From Rhizosphaericola mali (GTDB lineage Bacteria > Bacteroidota > Bacteroidia > Chitinophagales > Chitinophagaceae): 64,000 nucleotides of DNA. The notes beneath the pieces are model-generated. The model worked only from the letters and a program-made list of their open reading frames with translations, searched no databases and was not told the origin of the DNA. Positions 1-7,896 of this stretch are shown one piece after another. The translations under genes were made by a program, and so were the position numbers. Position 1 is the first letter of the stretch. Each line of letters begins with the position of its first letter. Location: positions 1,612,001 to 1,676,000 of the forward strand of contig NZ_CP044016.1 in the NCBI RefSeq assembly GCF_004337365.2. The letters run 5' to 3'.

Positions 1-246
1 GCGGCGCACGTGATGTCTCCATTTGCTGGAGAAGGCGTCAATATGGCAATGTTGGATGCATTAGAATTAAGAGAATGTTTACTTTCTGAAACGCATTCCA
101 GTTTAAAGCAGGCGATTGAAAATTTTGAAAATAAAATGCGACCAAGAGCAGCAACTATCGCTAAAAAATCTTTGGATAATGGCGAATTGATGCATTCTGA
201 AAATGCATTGGAATCAATGATTGATTTCTTTTCGGAAGTGAAATAA
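1..246 (+). CDS. FAD-dependent monooxygenase, C-terminal end (TetX-like), partial
   Basis: Only the last 81 codons are inside the window; the reading frame is open from base 1, so the gene begins upstream. The visible part starts AAHVMSPFAGEGVNMAM, the C-terminal FAD-binding motif of class A flavoprotein hydroxylases, where the preceding Gly-Asp would contact the FAD ribityl and phosphate groups. The SPFAGEGVN wording is typical of the TetX-like branch, which hydroxylates small aromatic or polycyclic substrates, including tetracyclines in true TetX. Substrate cannot be read from this fragment. The next gene, 155 bp downstream on the same strand, is an ABC-F ATPase. The family call is firm; resistance function is not shown. 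Confidence 0.8.
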   Translation, partial: AAHVMSPFAGEGVNMAMLDALELRECLLSETHSSLKQAIENFENKMRPRAATIAKKSLDNGELMHSENALESMIDFFSEVK

Positions 247-259
247 AAAACTTTTATTT
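241..259 (+). terminator. weak A/T-only hairpin after the monooxygenase
   Basis: AAATAAAA and TTTTATTT are 8-bp inverted arms around a 3-nt loop, overlapping the stop codon and ending in T-rich sequence. There is no G or C in the stem, so it is only a weak terminator candidate. Confidence 0.25.
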
Positions 260-400
260 TGAAATTATAGTTACCTTCACACTCGAAACAATAAAGCAAA
301 TAATAAAAAAATGTAGGATTTAATTTCTTTCAACATCATTTATAGAAAAGGAAAAAGAGATTGTCTTTTATCCATTGTTTATCTATTAAAGAAAGAAATT

Positions 401-1987
401 ATGCTTTATTTACAGAATGTTTCTTACACATTTCCCAATAAACATTTATTATTTAGCGGACTCAATTTGTCCATTAAAAAAGGCGAAAAAATTGCATTGG
501 TTGGCAATAATGGAGTTGGTAAATCCACTTTATTACAATTAATTACCAGACAAATAATTCCGTCTGAAGGTCAGATATTCTGCAATGCCAAACTATATAC
601 CGTACCGCAACATTTTGGGCAACTCAATGATTTATCCATAGAAGATGCGTTGCAGATTTCGTCCAAACTAAAAGCTTTGCACGCTATTTTGGATGGCGAT
701 GCATCTGTGGAAAACTACGACGCATTGGCGGATGATTGGGATATTGAGCATCGTGTTTTGGAAGCTTTACAGGATTGGCATTTACCTGAATTGGATCTAA
801 CCAAAAAGCTTTCTAGCTTGAGTGGCGGACAAAAAACAAAATTGTTTTTGGCGGGCATTAAAATCCATCAACCGGATTTGGTGATAATGGACGAGCCGAG
901 TAATCATTTGGACTCTACATCGCGGGAACAATTGTACCAATATATTTCCCACACCAACCAAACATTGATAGTTGTAAGTCATGACCGAACATTGCTCAAT
1001 TTACTACTCAAAATTTGTGAACTAACACCAACTGGCATCAAATTGTACGGTGGAAACTATCAATTTTTCAAAGAACAAAAAGCATTGGAATTGACCGCAT
1101 TGTCGGAAGATGTTTTGGAAAAAGAAAAAGCTATTCGCAAAGCTAAAGACAAGGAACGCGAGACTTCAGAACGCCAACAAAAACTAGATGCACGCGGCAA
1201 AGGAAAGCAAGCAAAATCAGGCGTAGCGAGGATTATGATGAATACGCTTCGTAATAGTGCTGAAAATAGTACGGCAAAATTGAAAGATACACACGCACAA
1301 AAAATTGGTGGTTTGCAATCTGAATTGAAAGATTTACGTGCGGGAATTCCAGCTTTGGATCAGATGAAATTTCAGTTTGATTATTCCAATTTACATAAAG
1401 GAAAAACATTAGTTAGAGCCTTAAATATCAACTATAGTTTTGGAACAAAAAAACTGTGGAGCAACCCATTAAATTTTGAAATATTAAGTGGTGAACGTAT
1501 TGCCATCACTGGAAACAACGGCAGTGGTAAGACAACTTTGATTCAATTGATATTGGGAAAATTACAAGCTTGCGAAGGTGAGATTTTTCGATTTTACAAT
1601 GCAATAATTTATATAGATCAGGATTATTCCGTTTTGCAAAATCAACTCTCCGTTTTCCAACAAGCGGAAAGTTTTAATTCTGGTCATTTAGAAGGACATG
1701 AAATCAAAATTCGTCTCAATAGATTTTTATTTCACAAAGATGATTGGGACAAAACTTGTGCGCAATTGAGTGGTGGCGAGCGTATGCGTTTGCTATTGTG
1801 TTGCTTGACGATACAACGAAATGCACCGGACATTATCATTTTGGATGAACCAACAAACAATCTCGATATTCAAAATGTGGACATACTGACTGCCGCCATC
1901 AAAGATTATCAAGGAACTTTAATAGTCATTTCGCACGACGAAGTGTTTAAAAAAGAAATTGGCATTCATCGAAATATTCAATTATGA
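401..1987 (+). CDS. ABC-F family ATPase (two nucleotide-binding domains)
   Basis: 528 aa soluble protein with two ABC ATPase domains and no membrane segment, the ABC-F layout. Domain 1 has Walker A GNNGVGKST (about residues 35-43), signature LSGGQ (about 140) and Walker B IMDEPSNHLD (about 160-170). A charged Lys/Glu-rich linker covers about 225-340. Domain 2 has GNNGSGKTT (about 370), LSGGE (about 455) and ILDEPTNNLD (about 480). ABC-F proteins act on the ribosome, as translation factors (EttA/Uup type) or antibiotic-resistance proteins (Msr/Lsa/Vga type). The 528-aa length and a neighbour that may be TetX-like leave a resistance role open, but nothing seen here decides it. The start at 401 follows the A/G-rich stretch AAAGAAAG. 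Confidence 0.85.
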   Translation: MLYLQNVSYTFPNKHLLFSGLNLSIKKGEKIALVGNNGVGKSTLLQLITRQIIPSEGQIFCNAKLYTVPQHFGQLNDLSIEDALQISSKLKALHAILDGDASVENYDALADDWDIEHRVLEALQDWHLPELDLTKKLSSLSGGQKTKLFLAGIKIHQPDLVIMDEPSNHLDSTSREQLYQYISHTNQTLIVVSHDRTLLNLLLKICELTPTGIKLYGGNYQFFKEQKALELTALSEDVLEKEKAIRKAKDKERETSERQQKLDARGKGKQAKSGVARIMMNTLRNSAENSTAKLKDTHAQKIGGLQSELKDLRAGIPALDQMKFQFDYSNLHKGKTLVRALNINYSFGTKKLWSNPLNFEILSGERIAITGNNGSGKTTLIQLILGKLQACEGEIFRFYNAIIYIDQDYSVLQNQLSVFQQAESFNSGHLEGHEIKIRLNRFLFHKDDWDKTCAQLSGGERMRLLLCCLTIQRNAPDIIILDEPTNNLDIQNVDILTAAIKDYQGTLIVISHDEVFKKEIGIHRNIQL

Positions 1988-2074
1988 GCCGTACAGACAA
2001 GCAAATTAGAGCTTTTTAGACAAATAAAAAGATGATTTTCTTCTCAATTTTGTCTTATCAAAAAATGATTAATT

Positions 2075-2968
2075 ATGCAAAAAGTATGGTTTATAACAGG
2101 GAGTTCAAGAGGTCTAGGACGCAATATAACAGAAGCGGTTTTAGCAAACGGAGACATCGTAGTAGCTACAGCGAGAAATATAGTCGCATTAAATGATTTG
2201 ACTATAAAATATCCCAATCAAGTATTGGCTTTAAATTTAGACGTTGCAGACAAATCGCAGATAAAATCTGCAGTGGAAACGACCATTGATAAATTTGGAA
2301 GAATCGATGTTTTGGTGAATAATGCAGGATTTGGAATTACGGGTGCTGCCGAGGCGTTTACAGAGGACCAAGTGGAAAGTCAGTTAATGGTTAACTTGAT
2401 TGCGCCCATCGCTATTACGCGTGCAGTTTTGCCTTATATGCGCAAACAACGTAATGGATTTATTATGCAAATTAGTTCGGTTGGCGGCCGCATTGGCAAT
2501 GCAGGATTGAGTTTGTATTCCGCTGCCAAATTTGGATTGACTGGTTTCTCTGAATGTTTGCAAAAAGAAGTTGGAGATTTGGGTATAAAAGTAACATCGA
2601 TTGAGCCCGGAGGATTTCGCACAGATTGGGCAGGAAGTTCTATGAGTTTTGCGCCAGTTGTAGAAGGCTATGAAAATTCTGTCGAAGCGACGAAAGCATT
2701 TCTCACTTCTGGTAAATATGTGCCACTTGGAGATCCCGAAAAAGCGGCAAAAGTGATTGTCGATTTAGCCGACCATCCAACGCCTCCAATGCACTTGATA
2801 TTGGGAAGCGAAGGTGCGGCAATCATCCAAAAGACAAACGAAGCTAGAACTTTAGAATATGAAAAATGGCTAGATGTAACAAAATCTACGGACGTAATTG
2901 GTGAAATTAATTTCCTAGAAACAGAAGAAGGCAAACTATTCTTAAAACAAAAAGGGCTAGAAATGTAA
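2075..2968 (+). CDS. short-chain dehydrogenase/reductase
   Basis: 297 aa classical SDR. The N-terminus has the Rossmann motif TGSSRGLG (about residues 8-15), then NNAG (about 87-90), a catalytic Ser in ISSVGG (about 138-142) and YSAAK (Tyr and Lys about 151 and 155), followed by PGG. It should be a cytosolic NAD(P)(H)-dependent oxidoreductase; the substrate is not apparent. It is slightly long for a classical SDR, with about 50 extra residues at the C-terminus. A strong hairpin terminator directly follows, and then an AraC-type regulator gene: the same SDR-then-AraC order as at 6227-7893. Confidence 0.88.
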   Translation: MQKVWFITGSSRGLGRNITEAVLANGDIVVATARNIVALNDLTIKYPNQVLALNLDVADKSQIKSAVETTIDKFGRIDVLVNNAGFGITGAAEAFTEDQVESQLMVNLIAPIAITRAVLPYMRKQRNGFIMQISSVGGRIGNAGLSLYSAAKFGLTGFSECLQKEVGDLGIKVTSIEPGGFRTDWAGSSMSFAPVVEGYENSVEATKAFLTSGKYVPLGDPEKAAKVIVDLADHPTPPMHLILGSEGAAIIQKTNEARTLEYEKWLDVTKSTDVIGEINFLETEEGKLFLKQKGLEM

Positions 2969-2981
2969 TATTACGCACCAT

Positions 2982-3017
2982 AAAACGAATCCGTTTTAAT
3001 GAAAATGGGTTCGTTTT
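2982..3017 (+). terminator. rho-independent terminator of the SDR gene
   Basis: AAAACGAATCC (2982-2992) pairs with GGGTTCGTTTT (3007-3017) with a single G-T wobble, and the inner TTTT/AAAA extends the stem to a small loop. It ends in a T run. It lies across the 2999 start of the longer AraC reading frame and so argues for the 3041 start. Confidence 0.75.
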
Positions 3018-3040
3018 TGTTTATATTTGAAAGTATTATT

Positions 3041-3847
3041 ATGGAAAATTTAAACGAAATAAAATCGGGCATTACCTATTCTTGCTATCATCAAGTTAGC
3101 AGAGAAGGTGAGCATTTTGTGCCGTTTCACACGTTGAGTTTCCAAATTGCAGGTTCCTTGAAATTATTTGACGGAAGAAAAGAATATGTATCCCAAATCA
3201 ACAGATTTCGGTTTATCAAAAGAAATCAGTTGGTAAAATTCATCAAAACACCGCCAGCGCAAGGTCAATTTGAATCCATTAGTATTTATTTCGATCAAGA
3301 ATCACTCAAAAAGTATAGTTTGGATTTTGGAATTACGGCGGACACGCATGCAGACAAACAGTCTATTTTTTCCATTGCTAAAAATGAAGCGCTCGAAAAC
3401 TATATTCAGACGCTATTGCTTTATAAAAATACAGGCGATTTGGAAAACAAAAATCTTGTAAAACTCAAAATACAAGAAGGTTTGATGTTATTGCTAAAAA
3501 CCGAACCCGTATTAAAAAATATCTTGTTTGACTTTTCGGAACCTTTTAAAATAGATCTGGAAGCTTTTATGAATCAGAACTATACTTTTAATGTACATGT
3601 GGAAAAATTCGCCTATTTAACAGGTCGTAGTTTGGCTACATTCAAAAGAGATTTTGAAAAAATATTTAATAGTTCGCCCCGTAAATGGCTACAACAAAAG
3701 CGACTCGAACAAGCTCATTATCTAATTTCCCAAAAAGGAAAAACCGTCTCTGATATTTACCTTGATTTAGGATTCGAAGATATTGCACATTTTTCTCATG
3801 CATTCAAAAAAGAATTTGGAGTAGCGCCAAGTTTAGTAAATAAATAG
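3041..3847 (+). CDS. AraC-family transcriptional regulator
   Basis: 268 aa from the chosen ATG. The N-terminal part (about 1-160) looks like a cupin-type sensor domain; the C-terminal 100 residues hold the two helix-turn-helix units, with TGRSLATFKRDF in the first and DIYLDLGFEDIAHFSHAFKK in the second. The open frame extends upstream to 2999, but that start lies inside a terminator hairpin, and MENLNEIKSGITYSC aligns with the start of the paralogue at 7090. The two proteins are close along their length, especially from EPFKID to the end. Likely ligand-responsive control of a neighbouring oxidoreductase, which is inference from position. Confidence 0.87.
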   Translation: MENLNEIKSGITYSCYHQVSREGEHFVPFHTLSFQIAGSLKLFDGRKEYVSQINRFRFIKRNQLVKFIKTPPAQGQFESISIYFDQESLKKYSLDFGITADTHADKQSIFSIAKNEALENYIQTLLLYKNTGDLENKNLVKLKIQEGLMLLLKTEPVLKNILFDFSEPFKIDLEAFMNQNYTFNVHVEKFAYLTGRSLATFKRDFEKIFNSSPRKWLQQKRLEQAHYLISQKGKTVSDIYLDLGFEDIAHFSHAFKKEFGVAPSLVNK

Positions 3848-3850
3848 CCA

Positions 3851-3900
3851 TTATAAAAAGATAAAGCCAAACGTTCAAGTTTGGCTTTATCTTTTTATAA
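3851..3900. terminator. bidirectional terminator between AraC and thioesterase genes
   Basis: A perfect 22-bp inverted repeat (3851-3872 with 3879-3900) with a 6-nt GTTCAA loop, rich in A on the left and T on the right, so it can end transcription from both convergent genes. Its right arm covers the stop codon of the minus-strand gene. Confidence 0.85.
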
Positions 3901-4314
3901 ATGATCAAATTCCGTCAAAGATTTTCGCATCCAATCTGGAATCTCGATCGTGGTGCGTGTTTGTGTATCAAACATGATCTGAGCAGTTGTTCCAGTCGCG
4001 TGAACGACTGTTTCACCTTTCTTTTCGGAAGTGATTACGTATTCCAATACAAAACTTTTAGTACCGAGTTTAGTTGTCCGTATCCAAACTTTCGGGTTGG
4101 AATCCAATAAACGCAATTCTTTTTTATAGTCCACATTTACGTTTCCGATGAGAAACATATCTTTTTGCCAATTCCAATTTGGACAAGCGTTGACCATAAA
4201 ATAGCCACGCGCCACTTCGAAATAAGTTACATAAATAGCATTATTTACGTGTCCCAGAGCGTCCAAATCGTTCCATCGAATCTGAATAGGCAAACTAAAA
4301 TTAAATCCTTCCAT
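3895..4314 (-). CDS. acyl-CoA thioesterase, hotdog fold (YbgC/FadM-like)
   Basis: 139 aa, the usual size for single-domain 4-hydroxybenzoyl-CoA thioesterase-type proteins. The N-terminal signature RWNDLDALGHVNNAIY (about residues 12-27) contains the family's catalytic Asp and the GHVNN turn. It should be a cytosolic thioesterase hydrolysing an acyl- or aryl-CoA; which one is unknown. It lies 51 bp downstream of the AcuI/YhdH-type oxidoreductase on the same strand, so the two may be cotranscribed. An acrylyl-CoA-reductase-like enzyme beside a CoA thioesterase would fit short-chain acyl-CoA handling, but that link is inference. Confidence 0.85.
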   Translation of the reverse strand: MEGFNFSLPIQIRWNDLDALGHVNNAIYVTYFEVARGYFMVNACPNWNWQKDMFLIGNVNVDYKKELRLLDSNPKVWIRTTKLGTKSFVLEYVITSEKKGETVVHATGTTAQIMFDTQTRTTIEIPDWMRKSLTEFDHL

Positions 4315-4365
4315 ATTGTTATTTTATCGTTAGAAATAGATTTTCAAATAAATATAAAAACCAAG

Positions 4366-5361
4366 TTACTTCAACTTAACTATATAGCGACCCGTTAATT
4401 TTCCCTGACTGATTTTGGCAATACTGTCAGGCAACTCATCCAAACTAATTTCCGTTACAGTATCTTCCAAATTATCTGGACGCCAGTCACTTGCAAAATG
4501 TTTCCATATTGGTTCACGTTTTTTGATCGGGTAATTTACAGTGTCAATTCCCATCAAGTTAATGCCTTTTAGAATAAATGGAAAAACCGTAATTGGAATA
4601 TCACCACCAGCAACCATACCACAATTGGTCACCGTGCCACCATAATCAGTCATTTTTATTAAATTAGCCAAAATTTCACCGCCAACGGTATCAACAGCAC
4701 CTGCGAATCTTGGTTTCAATATAGCTTTGGGTGATTTTACGTTTAATTCATCTCTATCCAAAATCTCCGAAGCGCCAATAGATTTCAAATATTCACTAGC
4801 GGAAGCTTTACCGCTCACGGCTGCCACTTTGTAGCCCAATTTATGTAAAATACCAACCGCCAATGATCCCACGCCACCAGATGCGCCACTCACGGCGATA
4901 ACACCATCTTCGGGTGTTACATCATTATGAATCAATGCCGCCACACTTTGTCCCGCCGCGAGACCAGCAGTGCCGTACATCATGCTTTCTTTCATGGTCA
5001 AACCTTCGGGTAATTTTACCAACCAATCGGCAGGAACGCTTGCCAATTCTGAAAAACCTCCGTCTGTATTCATCCCAAAATCGAAACCGGTAACGATTAC
5101 TTCATCACCGGGTTTCCAAGCTTCGGTTTGGGAAGAAACGACGACGCCAACCGCATCAATTCCGGGCGTATGTGGAAATTCCGTGGTCACGCCATAAGTT
5201 CCCAATGCGGACAATGCATCTTTGTAATTCAAAGAAGAATAATGGACTTCGATCAATACCTCCGAAGGTTTCAAAGCACTGATATCCCTTGTTACAATAG
5301 CGTTTGAGACAGTTCCATCTGCCGATTTTTCTGTCAATAGACAGCGATATGTTTTGTTCAT
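4366..5361 (-). CDS. MDR-type oxidoreductase, AcuI/YhdH-like (acrylyl-CoA reductase family)
   Basis: 331 aa zinc-independent medium-chain dehydrogenase. The N-terminal GroES-like fold includes SSLNYKDALSALG and PGIDAVG; the nucleotide-binding part has SGASGGVGSLAVGIL; the C-terminus ends KLTGRYIVKLK, typical of the YhdH/AcuI group of NADPH-dependent acrylyl-CoA reductases or quinone oxidoreductases. An upstream TTG at 5370 is possible, but ATG at 5361 gives the usual family start MNKTYRCL. A -7 match, TATATTTG on the minus strand, lies at 5381-5388. The gene is divergent from a TetR regulator with a dyad between them, so TetR repression is likely. Substrate not established. Confidence 0.86.
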   Translation of the reverse strand: MNKTYRCLLTEKSADGTVSNAIVTRDISALKPSEVLIEVHYSSLNYKDALSALGTYGVTTEFPHTPGIDAVGVVVSSQTEAWKPGDEVIVTGFDFGMNTDGGFSELASVPADWLVKLPEGLTMKESMMYGTAGLAAGQSVAALIHNDVTPEDGVIAVSGASGGVGSLAVGILHKLGYKVAAVSGKASASEYLKSIGASEILDRDELNVKSPKAILKPRFAGAVDTVGGEILANLIKMTDYGGTVTNCGMVAGGDIPITVFPFILKGINLMGIDTVNYPIKKREPIWKHFASDWRPDNLEDTVTEISLDELPDSIAKISQGKLTGRYIVKLK

Positions 5362-5380
5362 ATTGCGCAAATTATTTTTA

Positions 5381-5388
5381 CAAATATA
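5381..5388 (-). promoter_or_regulatory. -7 element of the YhdH-like gene
   Basis: Minus-strand TATATTTG matches TAnnTTTG exactly and ends 19 nt before the ATG at 5361. Confidence 0.55.
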
Positions 5389-5391
5389 GCA

Positions 5392-5409
5392 ACCTATTAA
5401 CTAGTAGGT
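5392..5409. promoter_or_regulatory. probable TetR operator between divergent genes
   Basis: ACCTATTAA/CTAGTAGGT is an imperfect palindrome in which 7 of 9 positions per half-site pair. It sits between the two divergent -7 elements, where a bound TetR dimer would block both promoters. Confidence 0.55.
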
Positions 5410-5411
5410 AG

Positions 5412-5419
5412 TATCTTTG
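5412..5419 (+). promoter_or_regulatory. -7 element of the tetR-family gene
   Basis: TATCTTTG matches TAnnTTTG exactly, 17 nt before the ATG at 5437. Confidence 0.6.
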
Positions 5420-5436
5420 CATAAATATTTTTTAAA

Positions 5437-5997
5437 ATGACCAAAAGAGAAGAGATTTTGCAAACCGCCGATCAATTAATGATGGAGAAGGGTTATAATG
5501 CGTTTAGCTTTTATGATATTGCTGAGAAAGTCGGCATCAAAACGGCTTCGATTCATTATCATTTTCCAGCTAAAAAAGATTTGGGTATTGCTATTATCAA
5601 CCTTCATAAAACGGATTTGGTCAAGGTATTTGAAAGATACGCTGAGCGTTCTCCGATAGACAAATTGGAATTGTTTTTTAAAATTTACACACGAGTTAAA
5701 GAAAATCATCACGTCTGCATTATGGGATCCTTGGCGTCCGATGTCAATACGATTTCGGATGACATGCGCGATACGTTGCAGGATTTTTGCCAGTTTTTTT
5801 TGGATTGGTTGTCAGATTCCTTGGAAGAAGGTCGAGCGAAAGGTCTTTTCCAATTTAAAGGAACTTCACGTATCAAGGCGATGATGATTTATACCAATAT
5901 GATGGGCATTGTGCAAATGAATCGTCTAACAGACACCAATGATCTAGAAATGATGAAAGATCAAATCAGAAATGATTTAAAAGTAGTTATCGCTTAA
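5437..5997 (+). CDS. TetR-family transcriptional repressor
   Basis: 186 aa. The N-terminal 47 residues form the TetR DNA-binding domain: TKREEILQTADQLMMEKGY followed by DIAEKVGIKTASIHYHFPAKKDL, with the typical recognition helix and HYHF turn. The rest would be the ligand-binding and dimerisation domain, with no recognisable ligand class. It is divergent from the YhdH-like oxidoreductase, and a palindrome at 5392-5409 lies between the two -7 elements, so it probably represses both its own gene and the yhdH-like/thioesterase unit. The first in-frame ATG of the family-like start is used. Confidence 0.9.
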   Translation: MTKREEILQTADQLMMEKGYNAFSFYDIAEKVGIKTASIHYHFPAKKDLGIAIINLHKTDLVKVFERYAERSPIDKLELFFKIYTRVKENHHVCIMGSLASDVNTISDDMRDTLQDFCQFFLDWLSDSLEEGRAKGLFQFKGTSRIKAMMIYTNMMGIVQMNRLTDTNDLEMMKDQIRNDLKVVIA

Positions 5998-6198
5998 AAG
6001 AACGATATAATGCATCCATAATTACTATTTTTTTAACCCATTAATCGTATTGCTCTTTAAAATAGAAATCCAAGGCTATAACTTAAATTATAATTTTCTC
6101 TTTTGTTTATAAGACTTTGTATTGACAATTCCAACAACTTGAACTTTTGAACAAACAAATCTGGACTTTTCAACAAATAACGAGATATTTTCTGAGAC

Positions 6199-6206
6199 TA
6201 ACTTTG
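6199..6206 (+). promoter_or_regulatory. -7 element of SDR gene, in a 19-nt segment repeated at 24366
   Basis: TAACTTTG matches TAnnTTTG exactly, 20 nt before the ATG at 6227. The surrounding AACTTTGCAGTATAAAATT (6200-6218) recurs without a mismatch at 24366-24384. Confidence 0.65.
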
Positions 6207-6226
6207 CAGTATAAAATTTAATCAAA

Positions 6227-7039
6227 ATGGCAAAGACAGTTTTAATAACAGGTGCTTCAGCTGGAATAGGTAAAGCAACCGCAATTTTTTTGGCGCAAAA
6301 TGGCTACAAAGTTTATGGCGCCGCGCGCAGAACCGATAAAATGGAAGAGTTGAAAACATTGGGCATCCGACCGATTGCTTTAGATGTTACCAATGAGGAA
6401 AGTATGGTGGCTTGTGTGGAACAGATTTTCAAGGAAGTTGGCAGTATCGATATTTTGGTGAATAATGCAGGCTTTGGCTCGGAAGGTGCTATCGAAGATA
6501 TTCCAATGCAAGATGCAAAATACCAAATGGAGGTCAACGTATTTGGTGCCATGCGTTTAACGCAATTGGTTTTACCCAAAATGCGTCAAAATAAATTTGG
6601 GAAAATTGTAAATATTTCTTCCGTTGGTGGAAAAATCGCTCTGCCTTTGGGCGGTTGGTACCACGCAAGCAAGTTTGCCATTGAGGCGTTAAGCGACGCT
6701 CTGCGGATGGAAGTGAAACAATTTGGGATAGATGTCATCGTGATTGAACCCGGTGGTGTAAAGTCTGAATGGGGCAATATTGCAATGGACAGTTTGATCC
6801 GTATTTCAGGCAATTCGGCCTATAAAGACATGGTGAAAGGCGCAGAAAAAAGCTATAAAAAAACAGAAAAGAACAACTCAGAACCAATTGTCATTGCGCA
6901 ACTAATTAAAAAAGGAATTGAGGCAAGCAAACCCAAAACACGCTATTCCGGTGGTTTTATGGCAAAACCACTATTGTTTTTGCGCAGTATCTTGTCAGAC
7001 AAAATATTAGAGCGACTCATTATGAGCCAAACAAAATAG
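6227..7039 (+). CDS. short-chain dehydrogenase/reductase
   Basis: 270 aa classical SDR with TGASAGIG (about residues 7-14), NNAG (about 81-84), SSVGG (about 130-134) and YHASK (about 145-149), then a PGG motif. The C-terminal KPLLFLRSILSD region resembles SDRs that attach to membranes or act on lipophilic substrates, but no real membrane helix is evident. It should be an NAD(P)(H)-dependent oxidoreductase of unknown substrate. An AraC regulator starts 50 bp downstream on the same strand. This SDR is not especially close to the SDR at 2075, although the two AraC partners are close paralogues. Confidence 0.88.
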   Translation: MAKTVLITGASAGIGKATAIFLAQNGYKVYGAARRTDKMEELKTLGIRPIALDVTNEESMVACVEQIFKEVGSIDILVNNAGFGSEGAIEDIPMQDAKYQMEVNVFGAMRLTQLVLPKMRQNKFGKIVNISSVGGKIALPLGGWYHASKFAIEALSDALRMEVKQFGIDVIVIEPGGVKSEWGNIAMDSLIRISGNSAYKDMVKGAEKSYKKTEKNNSEPIVIAQLIKKGIEASKPKTRYSGGFMAKPLLFLRSILSDKILERLIMSQTK

Positions 7040-7089
7040 CCAACTAAGTTGATCATAAATCAGTAAATTTAGCGACTATAAAAGATCGT

Positions 7090-7893
7090 ATGGAAAATAT
7101 CATCCAACTTCAGCAGAACATAATATATTCTTGTAGCGATGAGAAGATAAAAAGTACAGAGCATTATTTCCCGGAACATGCACTAGGAATAATGCTGTCT
7201 GGAGAATCGCAATATTTCACCAACGATGGCACTTTTGTGATGGAAGAAGGCGCAATTTGCCTTATGCGCAGAAATCAATTGTTCAAAAAAATGAAAACTC
7301 TGGGTTCCAATGGCGAACCAATTGCGTTGATAAGTCTATTTTTTGACCAAAATATTTTGCATGAATATGCCACAGAAAATAATATTGCCACACAAAATGC
7401 GTATAAAGGAGCGCCGATGATCAACCTATCTGGCAATGTTTTTTTGAAAGCATTTTTTGACTCTTTATTGCCTTACATCGACGATCCGAAGAAACTTACC
7501 GCCAAGATTGCGAGGCTTAAAAGTATGGAAGCCATCGAGTTGTTACTCCAGGCAGATGACTTCATTTTGAATTTTTTGTTTGACTTTCAAGAGCCTTATA
7601 AGATTGACATTGAAGCTTATATGAATCTTCATTTCCAATATAATATTCCCATTGCTTCATTTGCAAAATTCACAGGTCGTAGTCTTTCTAGTTTCAAAAG
7701 AGACTTTACTAAAATATTTGAAACAACACCCGAAAAATGGTTACAGCAAAAACGTTTGGAGCAGGCTTATTTTCTCATTTCCAAGAAAAAACAACGTCCA
7801 TCAGATGTGTATTTAGAAGTAGGTTTCGAAAATCTTTCTCACTTTTCTATCTCTTTTAAAAAGAAGTATGGTGTCAATCCTTCGGAACTATAA
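7090..7893 (+). CDS. AraC-family transcriptional regulator
   Basis: 267 aa; N-terminal sensor-like domain, then a C-terminal double helix-turn-helix with TGRSLSSFKRDFTKIFETTP and DVYLEVGFENLSHFSISFKK. It is a close paralogue of the regulator at 3041, sharing the N-terminal MEN...YSC pattern and the motif KWLQQKRLEQA. It follows the SDR at 6227 with 50 bp between, and its stop lies 3 bp from the stop of the convergent AraC gene at 7897, leaving no room for a separate terminator. Likely regulates the SDR or its own unit; this is inferred from position. Confidence 0.88.
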   Translation: MENIIQLQQNIIYSCSDEKIKSTEHYFPEHALGIMLSGESQYFTNDGTFVMEEGAICLMRRNQLFKKMKTLGSNGEPIALISLFFDQNILHEYATENNIATQNAYKGAPMINLSGNVFLKAFFDSLLPYIDDPKKLTAKIARLKSMEAIELLLQADDFILNFLFDFQEPYKIDIEAYMNLHFQYNIPIASFAKFTGRSLSSFKRDFTKIFETTPEKWLQQKRLEQAYFLISKKKQRPSDVYLEVGFENLSHFSISFKKKYGVNPSEL

Positions 7894-7896
7894 TTT

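Noticed and set aside
2999-3040. Longer start for the AraC gene at 3041
   Set aside because: The upstream start lies inside the terminator of the previous gene, and the paralogue at 7090 starts like 3041.
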